In this document: piece after piece, positions 7,903 to 17,715 of the stretch
Layout of the letters: the number at the start of each line of letters is the position of its first letter
How positions within the stretch are numbered: position 1 is the first letter of the stretch
Origin: JALHST01 sp038316335
GTDB taxonomy: Bacteria > Bacteroidota > Bacteroidia > Flavobacteriales > Flavobacteriaceae
Length of the DNA stretch: 64,000 nucleotides
NCBI GenBank assembly: GCA_038316335.1
Contig: JBBQAM010000017.1
Location: forward strand, 7,214 to 71,213
Direction: 5' to 3'
Notes under the pieces: model-generated
Database searches by the model: none
The model's input: the letters and a program-made list of their open reading frames with translations, nothing else
What the model was told of the DNA's origin: nothing
Made by a program: the position numbers and the translations under genes

Positions 7903-10411
7903 TACGATTGCGTACCTCTTTTTTTACCTTTTGCTGCTGCTCTATATAACGAATGGAAAGGCGCAAGAGACACCACTTCAGAAAAAAAGCCTCATTGTCT
8001 ATATTCAAGAGCTAGAGGGACTATTCAATATTAAGTTCAGCTATGTAGACGAGGATATCCGACCCCTTGAAATTCGTGTACCAAAAAGTAGTCCGTTAGC
8101 TGGAATCTTAGCGGATATCCATGATCAGACACAGCTAAAAATTCAAAAGCTGAGTGAACGGTATTACACGCTTACAAAAAGTGCTACAGTCGATATATGC
8201 GCCTTAGTACTCGATAATTTTGAAAAGAACACGGTTCCCGGTGCTACTGTCGAAGTGCTGGGAAGCAGTTTAGCCGCGATTACCGATCTTAATGGGAGAT
8301 TCGCTTTTCAAAATATTCCAAGAAAGGCAGTACTTCAAATCAAACATCTCGGATTTAAGCCCCTGTTTTTAGTCGCCGAAGATTTGGTGAACCATAATCC
8401 GTGTACGAATATATTGTTGGCACAGAGTTTTCAGCAATTGGATGAAGTGGTCGTTATTCAATTCTTAACGACCGGAATTGTTAAAGAGACCGATGGGAGC
8501 ATTTTGATTAGTCCACAAGATTTCGGAATCTTACCAGGTTCTGTCGAACCTGATGTTTTACAAACTGTACAGGCACTTCCGGGTATCAAAAGTACCGATG
8601 AAACCGTATCGGACATTAACATACGTGGGGGCACCAATGACCAGAACCTCATTCTTTGGGATGGCATTAAAATGTATCAATCCGGGCACTTTTTTGGTCT
8701 TATATCGGCCTTCAATCCCTATTTGACCGATAAGATTTCGATAATTAAAAATGGGGCAAGCGCAGCATATGGGGACGGCGTCAGTGGCATCATTGATATG
8801 CGGACCAAGAACGAATTCCCCAAAGTTTTGTCAGGCGGTGCGGGCCTTAATTTGATCAGTGGGGATGTCAATCTACGATTTCCGATAAACGAGAAACTTG
8901 GCTTTCAATTTTCGGCACGACGGTCTATCACAGATCTACTAGACACCCCGACCTATGAGAAATTTTCGGTACGCGCATTTCAGGACACCGATGTATCGAG
9001 AAACAACGACTTTTATTTCTATGATTTTACAGCCAAGTTATTTTATGATATCAATGGCCGGCAAAAACTGAGATTCAGTTTTCTGAAAATCAATAATCAA
9101 CTCGATTATTTTGAAACAAGCCAAGAAGGATCCAGAAGTTCGGAAAGCAATTTAAACCAATCGAATCTATCATTTGGAGGGAGCCTTGAAAGTACATGTA
9201 GTAATTCATTTTCCACTATAATCAATGCATATTACACACACTATGATCTAGACTCACGCAGTGTAACGGCCAATGGGCAACAACTCTTGCTACAAAGCAA
9301 CCTGGTGACCGAGACGGGTCTTAAAGTGAATACCACCTATTCCTTGGGCGATTCTGTTGACTGGTTAAATGGCTATCAACTTACAGAAACCGGGATTGAA
9401 AATGCGACCGATGTGTCTCAACCCCCCTTTAAAAGTGATATCACCGAGGTCGTTAGAACACATGCCTTTTTTTCCGAATTATCCTATACGGCACCGAGAA
9501 AAAATCTTGAAGTACGTGGAGGGATTCGAATCAATCATTTTGAGAATCTAGGCACATTTAATCAATTTACGCTCGAACCCAGACTGAATCTAAATTATGC
9601 CATTAACAAGGATTTTAATGCTGAACTTCAGGGTGAATTCAAGAGCCAGGCCACGAATCAGATAATCGATTTGGAACAGAATTTCCTGGGAATCGAAAAA
9701 CGCAGATGGATCTTGTCAGATGGTAACCAACTCCCATTGACCAAGAGCAAACAAGGCTCTTTGGGATTCAATTTTGACCGCAAGAACCTTTATATAGGCG
9801 TGGAAGGGTTCTATAAGGAAGTAAATGGCATCAGCACACGTACCCAAGGCTTTCAGAACGAAGGTCAGTTCACAGGAGAAATCGGAAAATATGCAGTAAA
9901 GGGGTTAGAATTTCTAATTAACAAAAAAACGGTCGATTACAGTTTATGGTTCAGCTACGCCTTTAATGAGAACAATTATGTATTTGAGCAGATCATTCCA
10001 AGCAAATTTCCCAACAATTTAGATATTCGACACACATTTACGTTGGCCGGGACCTACACCTATAACCATTTTAAATTAAGTTTGGGAATCAACTACCGAA
10101 CTGGTAAGCCCTACACGAAACCTTCGGAAACAAACCCGATCGAAACGACCTTTGTGCCATATACAATCAACTACGCAGTACCGAATGGAAGTCGCTTACC
10201 TGAATATATAAGGGCCGACGCATCGGCAAGCTATGCATTTACTATTGGCAGGAATATAAAAGCTACCGCCGGCATTTCGGTACTCAATCTCACGAATCGC
10301 GAGAATATCCTGAATACGTATTATCGCCTTGATAGTAACGACCAAATCGAAACCATTGAAAACAGTTCATTGGGTCTCACGCCCAACTTGAGCTTTCGAG
10401 TTAGATTCTAA
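7883..10411 (+). CDS. TonB-dependent outer-membrane receptor with STN and carboxypeptidase-like domains
   Basis: The 842-residue protein carries a signal peptide ending near residue 28 (GKAQ), then an STN domain (about 35-95) of the kind that talks to FecR in the periplasm, a carboxypeptidase D regulatory-like domain (about 103-180, GATVEVLGSSLAAITDLNG), a plug (about 215-310) with NIRGGTNDQNLILWDG and GDGVSGIIDM, and a beta-barrel ending in the aromatic RVRF. The barrel is short for the family, and no SusD partner follows. The substrate cannot be read from sequence. The overlap with the fecR-like gene and the STN domain indicate a signal-transducing receptor. The divergent repeat lipoprotein may be its surface partner. 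Confidence 0.92.
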   Translation: MSKTHHSTIAYLFFYLLLLLYITNGKAQETPLQKKSLIVYIQELEGLFNIKFSYVDEDIRPLEIRVPKSSPLAGILADIHDQTQLKIQKLSERYYTLTKSATVDICALVLDNFEKNTVPGATVEVLGSSLAAITDLNGRFAFQNIPRKAVLQIKHLGFKPLFLVAEDLVNHNPCTNILLAQSFQQLDEVVVIQFLTTGIVKETDGSILISPQDFGILPGSVEPDVLQTVQALPGIKSTDETVSDINIRGGTNDQNLILWDGIKMYQSGHFFGLISAFNPYLTDKISIIKNGASAAYGDGVSGIIDMRTKNEFPKVLSGGAGLNLISGDVNLRFPINEKLGFQFSARRSITDLLDTPTYEKFSVRAFQDTDVSRNNDFYFYDFTAKLFYDINGRQKLRFSFLKINNQLDYFETSQEGSRSSESNLNQSNLSFGGSLESTCSNSFSTIINAYYTHYDLDSRSVTANGQQLLLQSNLVTETGLKVNTTYSLGDSVDWLNGYQLTETGIENATDVSQPPFKSDITEVVRTHAFFSELSYTAPRKNLEVRGGIRINHFENLGTFNQFTLEPRLNLNYAINKDFNAELQGEFKSQATNQIIDLEQNFLGIEKRRWILSDGNQLPLTKSKQGSLGFNFDRKNLYIGVEGFYKEVNGISTRTQGFQNEGQFTGEIGKYAVKGLEFLINKKTVDYSLWFSYAFNENNYVFEQIIPSKFPNNLDIRHTFTLAGTYTYNHFKLSLGINYRTGKPYTKPSETNPIETTFVPYTINYAVPNGSRLPEYIRADASASYAFTIGRNIKATAGISVLNLTNRENILNTYYRLDSNDQIETIENSSLGLTPNLSFRVRF

Positions 10412-10535
10412 TAATCCTGCCCATTGGCGTTACGAATATCCTATTAATTTGAAAGTAGGGTCTTTAGGATTCGCATTGAATTAGATCATGCAGATACGTC
10501 ACGAATATAACTCCTATTAAAGGTCTAGTTGCACT

Positions 10536-12332
10536 TTACATTCTTTCGGGCACCTCAATGCCTAAAAGTGCGAATGCCGATTGAATGACCTCCCCTACTT
10601 TTTTAGAAAGTTCAACGCGCAGCCTTTTCTTATCATCATCGATTTCCCCCAAAATGGAGACTTGTTGGTAAAATGAGTTGAACTCCTTTACCAGATCATA
10701 GGTGTAATTGGCTATCAAGGCCGGACTATAGTTTAGGGCCGCCTGTTGTATGGTCTCCGGGAACATTTGAAGTTGTTTTATAAGTTCCTTTTCTTTCGGA
10801 TCAAGGCTCCTGATTGCTTCAAGTCTTCCATTTTTCCCAGAAGTATCTACATCTAGTTCATGCGCTTTTCTTAGAATTGATTGTATCCTCGCATAGGTAT
10901 ACTGAATAAACGGCCCGGTATTCCCTTGGAAATCGACTGATTCCTCTGGATTGAAAAGGATGCGCTTTTTGGGATCTACCTTTAGGATATAATATTTGAG
11001 CGCCCCAAGACCGATCATTTTGTACAGTTCCCATTTTTCCTTTTCCGAATAATCTTCCAATTTGCCCAATTCTTGCGATAGGGTCGCCGCGGTCTGGGTC
11101 ATTTCCGCAATCAAATCGTCGGCATCGACAACGGTCCCTTCCCTACTTTTCATTTTCCCACTTGGAAGGTCTACCATCCCATAGCTTAAATGATAGAGGT
11201 GTTCAGACCAGGAATATCCCAATTTTTTGAGAATCAGGAAGAGTACTTTAAAATGGTAATCCTGTTCGTTGCCTACAGTATAGACCATTCCCCCTATGTC
11301 GGGATAATCCCGGACCCGCTGAATTGCGGTCCCGATATCCTGGGTCATATACACCGATGTACCATCGGAACGGAGAACGATTTTTTCGTCCAATCCTTCA
11401 TTGGTAAGATCGATCCATACACTGCCATCTTCTTTTTTATAAAAAATACCTTTTATGAGACCTTCTGCTACCACATCCTTCCCCAATAAATAGGTTTCAC
11501 TCTCGTAATAAAGCGTATCGAAATCGACACCGAGATTCTTATAGGTTATTTCAAAACCGGCATAGACCCAACCATTCATTCTTTTCCATAAGGCAACGAT
11601 TTGAGGATCTCCGGCTTCCCATTTTTGCAGCATTTCCTGTGCTTCCAGTAGAATCGGGGCTTCCTTTTCGGCCACCTCCCTTGCAATTCCTGCTGCCGTC
11701 ATCTGTGCGATTTCAGCTTTGTAGGCTTTGTCAAACGCCACATAATAGTTGCCTACGAGCTTATCGCCTTTTAGGCCAGTGCTTTCCGGTGTCTCCCCGT
11801 GACCAAATTTCTGCCAGGCCAACATACTTTTACAAATATGGATACCCCGGTCATTCACAATTTGGGTTTTGTACACTTTCTTCCCCGAGGCCTTTAAAAT
11901 ACTGGCCACCGAATACCCGAGTAAATTGTTCCTAATGTGGCCCAAATGCAGCGGTTTATTCGTGTTTGGCGAAGAATATTCAATAAGTATCGCATCCTGA
12001 GTTGCTGGGGCAACAAAACCATACTCAGACGTATTCTGGATGGTATTAAAAAAATCGAGGTAAAATGAATCGCTGATTACCAGATTTAGAAAACCCTTGA
12101 TCACGTTAAACGCGATGACCTCCTCGAGTTCCTTAAGAAGATACGCCCCTATTTGATTCCCAAGTTGTTCGGGGTTCCCCTTTAGATAGCGAAGCATTGG
12201 GAATATAACCACGGTAATGTCACCCTCAAAATCCTTTCGTGTGGGCTGAAATTCAACCGCAGGCAACGTCACCTGAAAAAGCGTTTGCGCCGCTTCTTTT
12301 ACTTTGGCATCGAGTACACCTTGAATATTCAT
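10536..12332 (-). CDS. argS: Arginine--tRNA ligase
   Basis: A class I aminoacyl-tRNA synthetase of 598 residues that charges tRNA-Arg in the cytosol. Visible parts: the N-terminal additional domain (residues 1-110), the HIGH-type motif in NKPLHLGHIRNN near residue 128, the KMSK counterpart in SGKMKSREGTVV, and the C-terminal anticodon-binding DALR domain from about residue 475, ending LLGIEVPERM. The start at 12332 (MNIQGVLDAKV) is standard for Bacteroidota. A -7-like element (CAAAACTA in plus orientation, 12355-12362) lies just upstream. The gene stands alone, convergent with the receptor gene at its 3' end. Confidence 0.98.
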   Translation of the reverse strand: MNIQGVLDAKVKEAAQTLFQVTLPAVEFQPTRKDFEGDITVVIFPMLRYLKGNPEQLGNQIGAYLLKELEEVIAFNVIKGFLNLVISDSFYLDFFNTIQNTSEYGFVAPATQDAILIEYSSPNTNKPLHLGHIRNNLLGYSVASILKASGKKVYKTQIVNDRGIHICKSMLAWQKFGHGETPESTGLKGDKLVGNYYVAFDKAYKAEIAQMTAAGIAREVAEKEAPILLEAQEMLQKWEAGDPQIVALWKRMNGWVYAGFEITYKNLGVDFDTLYYESETYLLGKDVVAEGLIKGIFYKKEDGSVWIDLTNEGLDEKIVLRSDGTSVYMTQDIGTAIQRVRDYPDIGGMVYTVGNEQDYHFKVLFLILKKLGYSWSEHLYHLSYGMVDLPSGKMKSREGTVVDADDLIAEMTQTAATLSQELGKLEDYSEKEKWELYKMIGLGALKYYILKVDPKKRILFNPEESVDFQGNTGPFIQYTYARIQSILRKAHELDVDTSGKNGRLEAIRSLDPKEKELIKQLQMFPETIQQAALNYSPALIANYTYDLVKEFNSFYQQVSILGEIDDDKKRLRVELSKKVGEVIQSAFALLGIEVPERM

Positions 12333-12669
12333 TGATTCTTTTCGAATAAGGCTGCAAAACTAAGTATTTTTTTAGGTTTAAATGTCGAACTGCCATCGTT
12401 ATCATTAGGGATTTGGCTAACTTTATAAAAAAAATTGCGGAGCATCCATAAAAAACTATTTCGGTGAAGGTGTTAGCAGCCATTGCACAATCGGCTGGAA
12501 ACAACTATTAAATCGGTTTTAATATTCGGATCAAAAATAGGATGCTGCCTTCAATGCGGCGATAAAATTGAAATTGCCAATTGCCGTTCTTCATGATCAA
12601 CAAGGTGAAATGCATGAACGCATTGCTTTTGGGAAGATTGGAAATTGAAATATCTTAATACTATTTAAC
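12333..12669. other. Gene-free divergent spacer
   Basis: The 337 nt between argS and the small plus-strand gene at 12670 hold no convincing coding frame; the one open frame here (minus, 12253-12504) overlaps argS and has no family features. It is AT-rich and should contain the promoters of both flanking genes. I see no terminator, repeat or RNA structure that stands out. Confidence 0.6.
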
Positions 12670-13095
12670 ATGCTCCTAAACGTATCTTACAACAATCCCG
12701 AAATTACCCGGAAGGTCGATTTAGAAGTTGGCGCCCCATTTACCTTAAAAGAACGTTGGAAGATGGGAGGAATCGGATCTCCAAAGCTCATGATTACTGA
12801 AACGAGTGTCGAAATACGAAACTTATTAATCTTGGATTCGAACACGAATACCTGCAATATAGAAATAAGGCCCAAGGGCATCATTGTCAGGTTTCGTTCC
12901 TTATTGGAAACCTTTGCACTGGTAATTCCTTATTACAAATTGGTAATTTACAAAGGAGATTTCGCCGTGTACTCCATTTATCGAGATCATTATTTTATTA
13001 AAGTAAGATCCGATACAAAAGCCATTCAAAACTTTTTTAAAAGAATACGGGATCACAAGGCCGATACGGCGCCAACTTCAATAGAAGATTTATGA
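12670..13095 (+). CDS. Conserved-looking hypothetical protein, 141 residues
   Basis: I do not recognise this protein. It has no signal peptide and no clear membrane segment; a moderately hydrophobic stretch lies around residues 75-95 (LETFALVIPYYKLVIYKG). Predicted strands dominate up to residue 110, followed by a basic helix (IQNFFKRIRDHK). It begins MLLNVSYNN and its stop overlaps the start of the next gene by 4 nt (ATGA), so the two are probably co-translated. The stable pairing with an NAD-binding SDR/DUF2867 protein suggests a cytosolic helper role, but this is inference. Codon use resembles its neighbours. Confidence 0.75.
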   Translation: MLLNVSYNNPEITRKVDLEVGAPFTLKERWKMGGIGSPKLMITETSVEIRNLLILDSNTNTCNIEIRPKGIIVRFRSLLETFALVIPYYKLVIYKGDFAVYSIYRDHYFIKVRSDTKAIQNFFKRIRDHKADTAPTSIEDL

Positions 13096-14516
13096 AAATA
13101 CTGCTCACTGGTGCCAACGGCTACATCGGCATGCGATTATTGCCACAACTGTTGGCATTGGGCCATCAAGTCGTTTGTGCCGTCAGGGATGCCGACCGTT
13201 TTTCGATTGACCGTGAAACCAAGGCCTTGATCGAAATTATCGAAATCGATTTTTTAAAGGATTTTCTGCCGAATGTGCTCCCAAAAGACCTTGAAGTTGC
13301 TTTTTATCTGATTCATTCAATGAGCTCATCGACTTCCGACTTTGATGAAAAGGAGGGAATTTCGGCACAAAGGTTTAATGAATATATGGCCGAAACCGGC
13401 ATAGAACAGGTGATTTATCTAAGTGGCATCGTCAATGACGAGAAATTGTCAAAGCATCTACGTTCCCGTAAGAACGTTGAAGACATCCTCTACACGGGCA
13501 ATTACAAACTAACGGTCTTAAGAGCGGGTATTATCGTCGGTTCAGGAAGTTCATCGTTTGAAATCATACGCGATCTCTGCGAAAAACTACCTTTTATGAT
13601 TACGCCCAAATGGGTATTGACCAAGACCCAACCCATTGCAGTTCGTGACGTAATCTCATTTCTAACTGGCGTAATCGGGAACAAAGCATGTTACGACGAT
13701 TCATTTGACATCGGTGGCCCCGAGGTAATGACCTACAAACAGATGCTGCAATTATATGCCAAAGCAAGAGGCTTTAAGATCGGTATCCTGACGGTGCCTG
13801 TAATGACTCCGAAATTATCCTCGTATTGGCTCTATTTTGTCACTTCGACATCCTATAAATTGGCCACGAATTTAGTCGATAGCATGAAAATGGAAGTAAT
13901 TGCCCGGGATCGTCGTCTACAAGATCTTTTAGGCATAAAAACCCATTCGTATTCTGAAGCCATTGAAATGGCCTTCATTAAAATTGAACAGAACCTGGTC
14001 GTCAGTAGTTGGAAAGACAGTATGGTAAGTGGAAGATTCGTTAAGAATCTTGGGAAATATATACAGGTACCACAGTTTGGGGTTTTAACCGATATGAAAA
14101 CAATACCGATAGAGGACCCCGAAAAAGTACTTGAAAAAATATGGAAAATAGGGGGCGAAACAGGGTGGTATTACGCGAATTGGTTGTGGAAGATCCGTGG
14201 ATTCGTTGACAAACTAATTGGTGGGGTGGGCCTACGAAGGGGTCGCACCCATTCAAACAAGATCTATCCAGGGGATGCCCTTGACTTCTGGCGTGTATTA
14301 CTGGCCGACAAAGAAGAAAGGCGCCTTTTACTTTTTGCTGAAATGCGCTTACCTGGGGAAGCCTGGTTGGAATTTAAGATCGATGATGCCAATGTCTTGC
14401 ATCAAACCGCGACCTTTCGGCCGAAGGGCCTGCGAGGACGAATTTATTGGTATAGTTTACTTCCATTTCATTACTTTATTTTTGAAGGAATGATTCGTAA
14501 CATAGCCGAATCCTAA
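13092..14516 (+). CDS. NAD(P)-binding SDR / DUF2867 fusion protein
   Basis: The 474-residue protein begins with an atypical short-chain dehydrogenase fold: the nucleotide-binding motif TGANGYIG is at residues 6-13, and the segment YLSGIV near 115 sits at the usual catalytic strand. From about residue 325 to the end it has a DUF2867-type domain (WYYANWLWKIRG, ALDFWRVL, GEAWLEF, RIYWYSLLPFHYFIFEGM), which resembles a lipid- or small-ligand-binding fold. Proteins of this layout are common in bacteria, but their substrate is unknown. The start overlaps the preceding 141-residue gene by 4 nt, and the BCCT transporter follows within about 70 nt, suggesting one transcript. Confidence 0.85.
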   Translation: MKILLTGANGYIGMRLLPQLLALGHQVVCAVRDADRFSIDRETKALIEIIEIDFLKDFLPNVLPKDLEVAFYLIHSMSSSTSDFDEKEGISAQRFNEYMAETGIEQVIYLSGIVNDEKLSKHLRSRKNVEDILYTGNYKLTVLRAGIIVGSGSSSFEIIRDLCEKLPFMITPKWVLTKTQPIAVRDVISFLTGVIGNKACYDDSFDIGGPEVMTYKQMLQLYAKARGFKIGILTVPVMTPKLSSYWLYFVTSTSYKLATNLVDSMKMEVIARDRRLQDLLGIKTHSYSEAIEMAFIKIEQNLVVSSWKDSMVSGRFVKNLGKYIQVPQFGVLTDMKTIPIEDPEKVLEKIWKIGGETGWYYANWLWKIRGFVDKLIGGVGLRRGRTHSNKIYPGDALDFWRVLLADKEERRLLLFAEMRLPGEAWLEFKIDDANVLHQTATFRPKGLRGRIYWYSLLPFHYFIFEGMIRNIAES

Positions 14517-14587
14517 ATAGCATCGCCATTAAAATTAATATTCCGACCAATACGAATTACCTCCTTTCGATTTCCATCGGAATCGTT

Positions 14588-16015
14588 TTGCTTTTTTCTA
14601 CCATTGCCTTTTTGGCAACTGAATTTACGTATGATACAATTGAATCATTGTCATTGTGGATCCGAAATTATTTCGGCTATTTTTATTTGTATCTCGGACT
14701 AGGATGTGTCTTATTTCTTTTGGCGATTGCCTTTTCACCGTTGGGTAAAATCAAATTGGGCACGAAAGAACAGAAACCAGAACATTCCCTTTGGGCTTGG
14801 TCGGCCATGTTGTATAGCGCCGGAATGGGGGCCGGAATTCTTTTGCGAGCGGTCCAGGAACCGGTATTTATGCTGCAGCACCCTCCCTATAACGGGGATC
14901 TTGCCCCTGAAATACGGGCCCTGCAATTTACCTTTTACCAATGGGGATTTACAGCTTGGGCATTCTACGGCCTATTCGCCATGGTAGTCGGCTATGCCCT
15001 CTTCGTCAAAAAAAAGAAAGTATTGGTTAGCGCTACGATCGATGCTGCCATTTCGAACAAAAGAGTTCGAAATGGTATCGACATAATGACCATTGTCACC
15101 ACCGTATTCGGACTCATTGCGGCCATAGGCCTTGGAACCACACAGATCAATGGTGGGTTGAACTATGTATTCGGAAGTGGTTTTGGTCTGATGTCGACCA
15201 TGCTCTTGGCGCTACTAATTTCATCACTTGCTTTTTATTCGGCATGGCAAGGTGTAAACAAGGGTATCAAGGTCCTTTCAAAACTCAACATCCTATTGGC
15301 ACTTGCAATGCTGCTCCTGATATTTTGTCTGAGTGATGTGGCGGCCATCACAATCATGTTCGGCAAATCCTTGCTTTACTATGTAATCGATTTTATACCG
15401 ATGAGCTTAGCATATGGCAATTTCAATCCGGGTATCGATTTCCTAACCGATTGGACTTTCTATTATTGGGCATTTTGGTTGGCGTGGGCGCCTTTTACCG
15501 GCATTTTTATCGCCCGTATCTCAAAAGGAAGGACCTTGCGACAACTCTTGCTAGGCGTATTGATAATCCCATCAATTGGAACCTTTTTCTGGTTTTCGGT
15601 CTTCGGGACTTCGGCCTTTCAATTCATAGAAAGTTGGGGGCGCTACAACAATGAGTTTGATAACGTCTTCTCCTCGATCTTCGTCTTTTTCGCAAATTAT
15701 CCCCTAGGGGGTGTCCTAAACCTAGTGACCATGGTCTTATTGGTCAGCTTTTTGGTCACTTCAGTTGATTCGGCTGTTTTTGTCTTGAGCATGTTTACCG
15801 ATACTGGAAAGAAAAATCCAAGTAAAAAACATCGTCTGATATGGTCGATCTTTATACTTATCGCAACTTTGGCGCTCCTTTTACTAGGAAATGCCCGACC
15901 TACAATCGATGTACTGACGGCGGTTCAAAGACTGCTGATCATTACCTCCTTGCCATTTGCTATTTTTATGGTATTGATGGCCAGCGTTTTTATAAAGGAG
16001 ACCATAGGAAAATAA
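14588..16015 (+). CDS. BCCT-family (betaine/choline/carnitine-type) transporter, start codon uncertain
   Basis: An inner-membrane secondary transporter with about 12 helices. The second Trp box is well kept (WTFYYWAFWLAWAPF, followed by ARISKGRTLRQ), and the first conserved block reads GMGAGILLRAVQEP where the family usually has GMGIGLLFWGVAEP. Coordinates here start at a TTG (14588), the first conventional start in the frame, but that cuts the first membrane helix in half. The same frame runs upstream without a stop to 14501, and codons from 14528 (ATT AAA ATT AAT) read like a normal N-terminus, giving about 495 residues with a whole first helix. No ATG, GTG or TTG lies between 14501 and 14588. 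Likely role: uptake of a compatible solute or related compound. Confidence 0.85.
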   Translation: MLFSTIAFLATEFTYDTIESLSLWIRNYFGYFYLYLGLGCVLFLLAIAFSPLGKIKLGTKEQKPEHSLWAWSAMLYSAGMGAGILLRAVQEPVFMLQHPPYNGDLAPEIRALQFTFYQWGFTAWAFYGLFAMVVGYALFVKKKKVLVSATIDAAISNKRVRNGIDIMTIVTTVFGLIAAIGLGTTQINGGLNYVFGSGFGLMSTMLLALLISSLAFYSAWQGVNKGIKVLSKLNILLALAMLLLIFCLSDVAAITIMFGKSLLYYVIDFIPMSLAYGNFNPGIDFLTDWTFYYWAFWLAWAPFTGIFIARISKGRTLRQLLLGVLIIPSIGTFFWFSVFGTSAFQFIESWGRYNNEFDNVFSSIFVFFANYPLGGVLNLVTMVLLVSFLVTSVDSAVFVLSMFTDTGKKNPSKKHRLIWSIFILIATLALLLLGNARPTIDVLTAVQRLLIITSLPFAIFMVLMASVFIKETIGK

Positions 16016-16050
16016 GGCACTTAAGCATAAATCATACTTTTTTATTCCCT

Positions 16051-16058
16051 TATATTTG
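16051..16058 (+). promoter_or_regulatory. Possible -7 element before the sugar-dehydrogenase gene
   Basis: TATATTTG matches TAnnTTTG and lies in the 130-nt gap after the BCCT gene, about 88 nt before the next start. No TTG is present at the expected upstream distance, so this is only a candidate. Confidence 0.3.
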
Positions 16059-16145
16059 GGGAATTATCGGGGCACGCCGCTGCTGAATCTGGACAACATG
16101 CTACCAGGGGTTTGCTGATTCTATTAATTTCAATACACACTATCG

Positions 16146-17585
16146 ATGCAGTGGAAAGATTTTCTTATCATTATTTTTTGTGTCCTACTAACGAATTGCC
16201 AAGACGAAAAAAAACCGGCTCCCCTTTCCAAAGATGGCTCAAAGGATGTTACCCCCGTTAAAACGGATGATCATGCCCATGAAGCAGAAATCAAAAATGG
16301 GGGACTATTCCTGCCAGATGGCTTTGAAGCTGTCATAGTCGCCGATAGTATAGGACCTGCGAGACATCTAGCGGTGAACGCGAATGGGGATATTTATGTG
16401 AAACGAAGTATCTACAGCGGCGATTTGGGCAATATAGCCTTACGTGATACTACGAATGACGGAAGGGCAGATATCATTGAACCCTTTGACAGCTACCCGA
16501 ATGATGGAGGTTTCGGTACTGAAATGCGCATTCATAATGGGTATTTATATTTTAGTTCTGAACAGGTGATCTATCGCCAAAAATTATCACCTTCCCATTT
16601 AATCCCTGATGCCCCTTATGAAATTATCCTGGTAGATCAATTTCCAAAACGATGGCACAATGCCAAGTCCTTGGCTTTTGATAAGGAGGGCAGTATGTAC
16701 GTTACCTTCAGCGCTCCAACGAATGCCTGTGAGGATTCGAATTCAACAGGAACGGTGGTAGGCCTCTATCCGTGTCCAGGGTTAAATGTCTTGGGGAGTA
16801 TTTGGAAGTTCGATGCAACAAAATTGGGCCAGACCCAGGCCGATGGTCAAATGTTCGCAACGGGCATCCGCAGCATTGTCGCCATGAGCTGGAATGATCA
16901 AGACAATAGCTTATATGCGGTACAGCATGGCAGGGATTATTTGCACAATCATGCTCCGCAATATTACAGTGAATGGCAAAATGCGGTCTTACCAGCGGAG
17001 GAGTTTCTAAGAATGAAACAAGGCGATGACTTTGGTTGGCCTTATAGCTATTATGACCCATTTAAAGAGCAGCGGATAGTCGCTCCGGAATATGGAGGGG
17101 ATGGTATCAAGGAAGCAAAGGGCTACACCGACCCGATTATGGGCCTACCGGCGCATTGGGCTCCGAACGACCTCCTTTTTTATACGGGCAATCAATTTCC
17201 GGATTACTATAAAAATGGCGCATTTATTGCCTTTCATGGCTCTACAAACCGCACACCCTATCCCCAGGCTGGTTATATTGTTGCCTTTATCCCTTTCGAA
17301 CAGGGCAAAGCATCAAAAACATGGGAGGTTTTCGCGGACGGTTTTACAGGGATAGATACGGTGGTGAACATGCCGGACTCTAAATACAGGCCGATGGGGC
17401 TGGCGCAAGGACCCGATGGTTCCTTGTACGTCTCCGATTCTAAAAAAGGAAAGATTTGGCGTATTAAATTTACGGGCGACCCTGGTACGTTTGGCAATGA
17501 ACAACGGGCGAAAATGGAAGAACGAAAATCAAGGTCGTATATCAAGGTACCCAACGAAGTAAAAGACAAACTACCATTGAAATGA
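16146..17585 (+). CDS. PQQ-dependent sugar dehydrogenase-like lipoprotein
   Basis: The 479-residue product has a lipoprotein signal with Cys18 in LTNC. The mature part resembles the six-bladed propeller of soluble glucose/sorbosone dehydrogenases, with blade motifs such as PARHLAVNANGDIYV, KSLAFDKEGSMYVTF, FATGIRSIVAMSW, QHGRDYLHNHAP, GDDFGWPYSYYDP and MGLAQGPDGSLYVSDS. The His-containing segments would contact PQQ in true dehydrogenases. It would act in the periplasm on a sugar or sugar alcohol and pass electrons to the envelope chain. Substrate and PQQ dependence are inferred from the family. No PQQ biosynthesis gene or cytochrome partner is in the window. Confidence 0.85.
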   Translation: MQWKDFLIIIFCVLLTNCQDEKKPAPLSKDGSKDVTPVKTDDHAHEAEIKNGGLFLPDGFEAVIVADSIGPARHLAVNANGDIYVKRSIYSGDLGNIALRDTTNDGRADIIEPFDSYPNDGGFGTEMRIHNGYLYFSSEQVIYRQKLSPSHLIPDAPYEIILVDQFPKRWHNAKSLAFDKEGSMYVTFSAPTNACEDSNSTGTVVGLYPCPGLNVLGSIWKFDATKLGQTQADGQMFATGIRSIVAMSWNDQDNSLYAVQHGRDYLHNHAPQYYSEWQNAVLPAEEFLRMKQGDDFGWPYSYYDPFKEQRIVAPEYGGDGIKEAKGYTDPIMGLPAHWAPNDLLFYTGNQFPDYYKNGAFIAFHGSTNRTPYPQAGYIVAFIPFEQGKASKTWEVFADGFTGIDTVVNMPDSKYRPMGLAQGPDGSLYVSDSKKGKIWRIKFTGDPGTFGNEQRAKMEERKSRSYIKVPNEVKDKLPLK

Positions 17586-17715
17586 TGCCTTGGAGAGAGA
17601 CATGGAGGTCGCCCTATGTATCACAACCCCAACTAACCATGGAGAAGTACCTACGAAAGTAGCGAAATCGCAGAAATAACATTATCAGACATCGCGGGAT
17701 GCGAATGTGCAACAC

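Noticed and set aside
12253..12504. 83-codon minus-strand frame upstream of and overlapping argS.
   Set aside because: No recognisable feature; overlaps the argS N-terminus in another frame.
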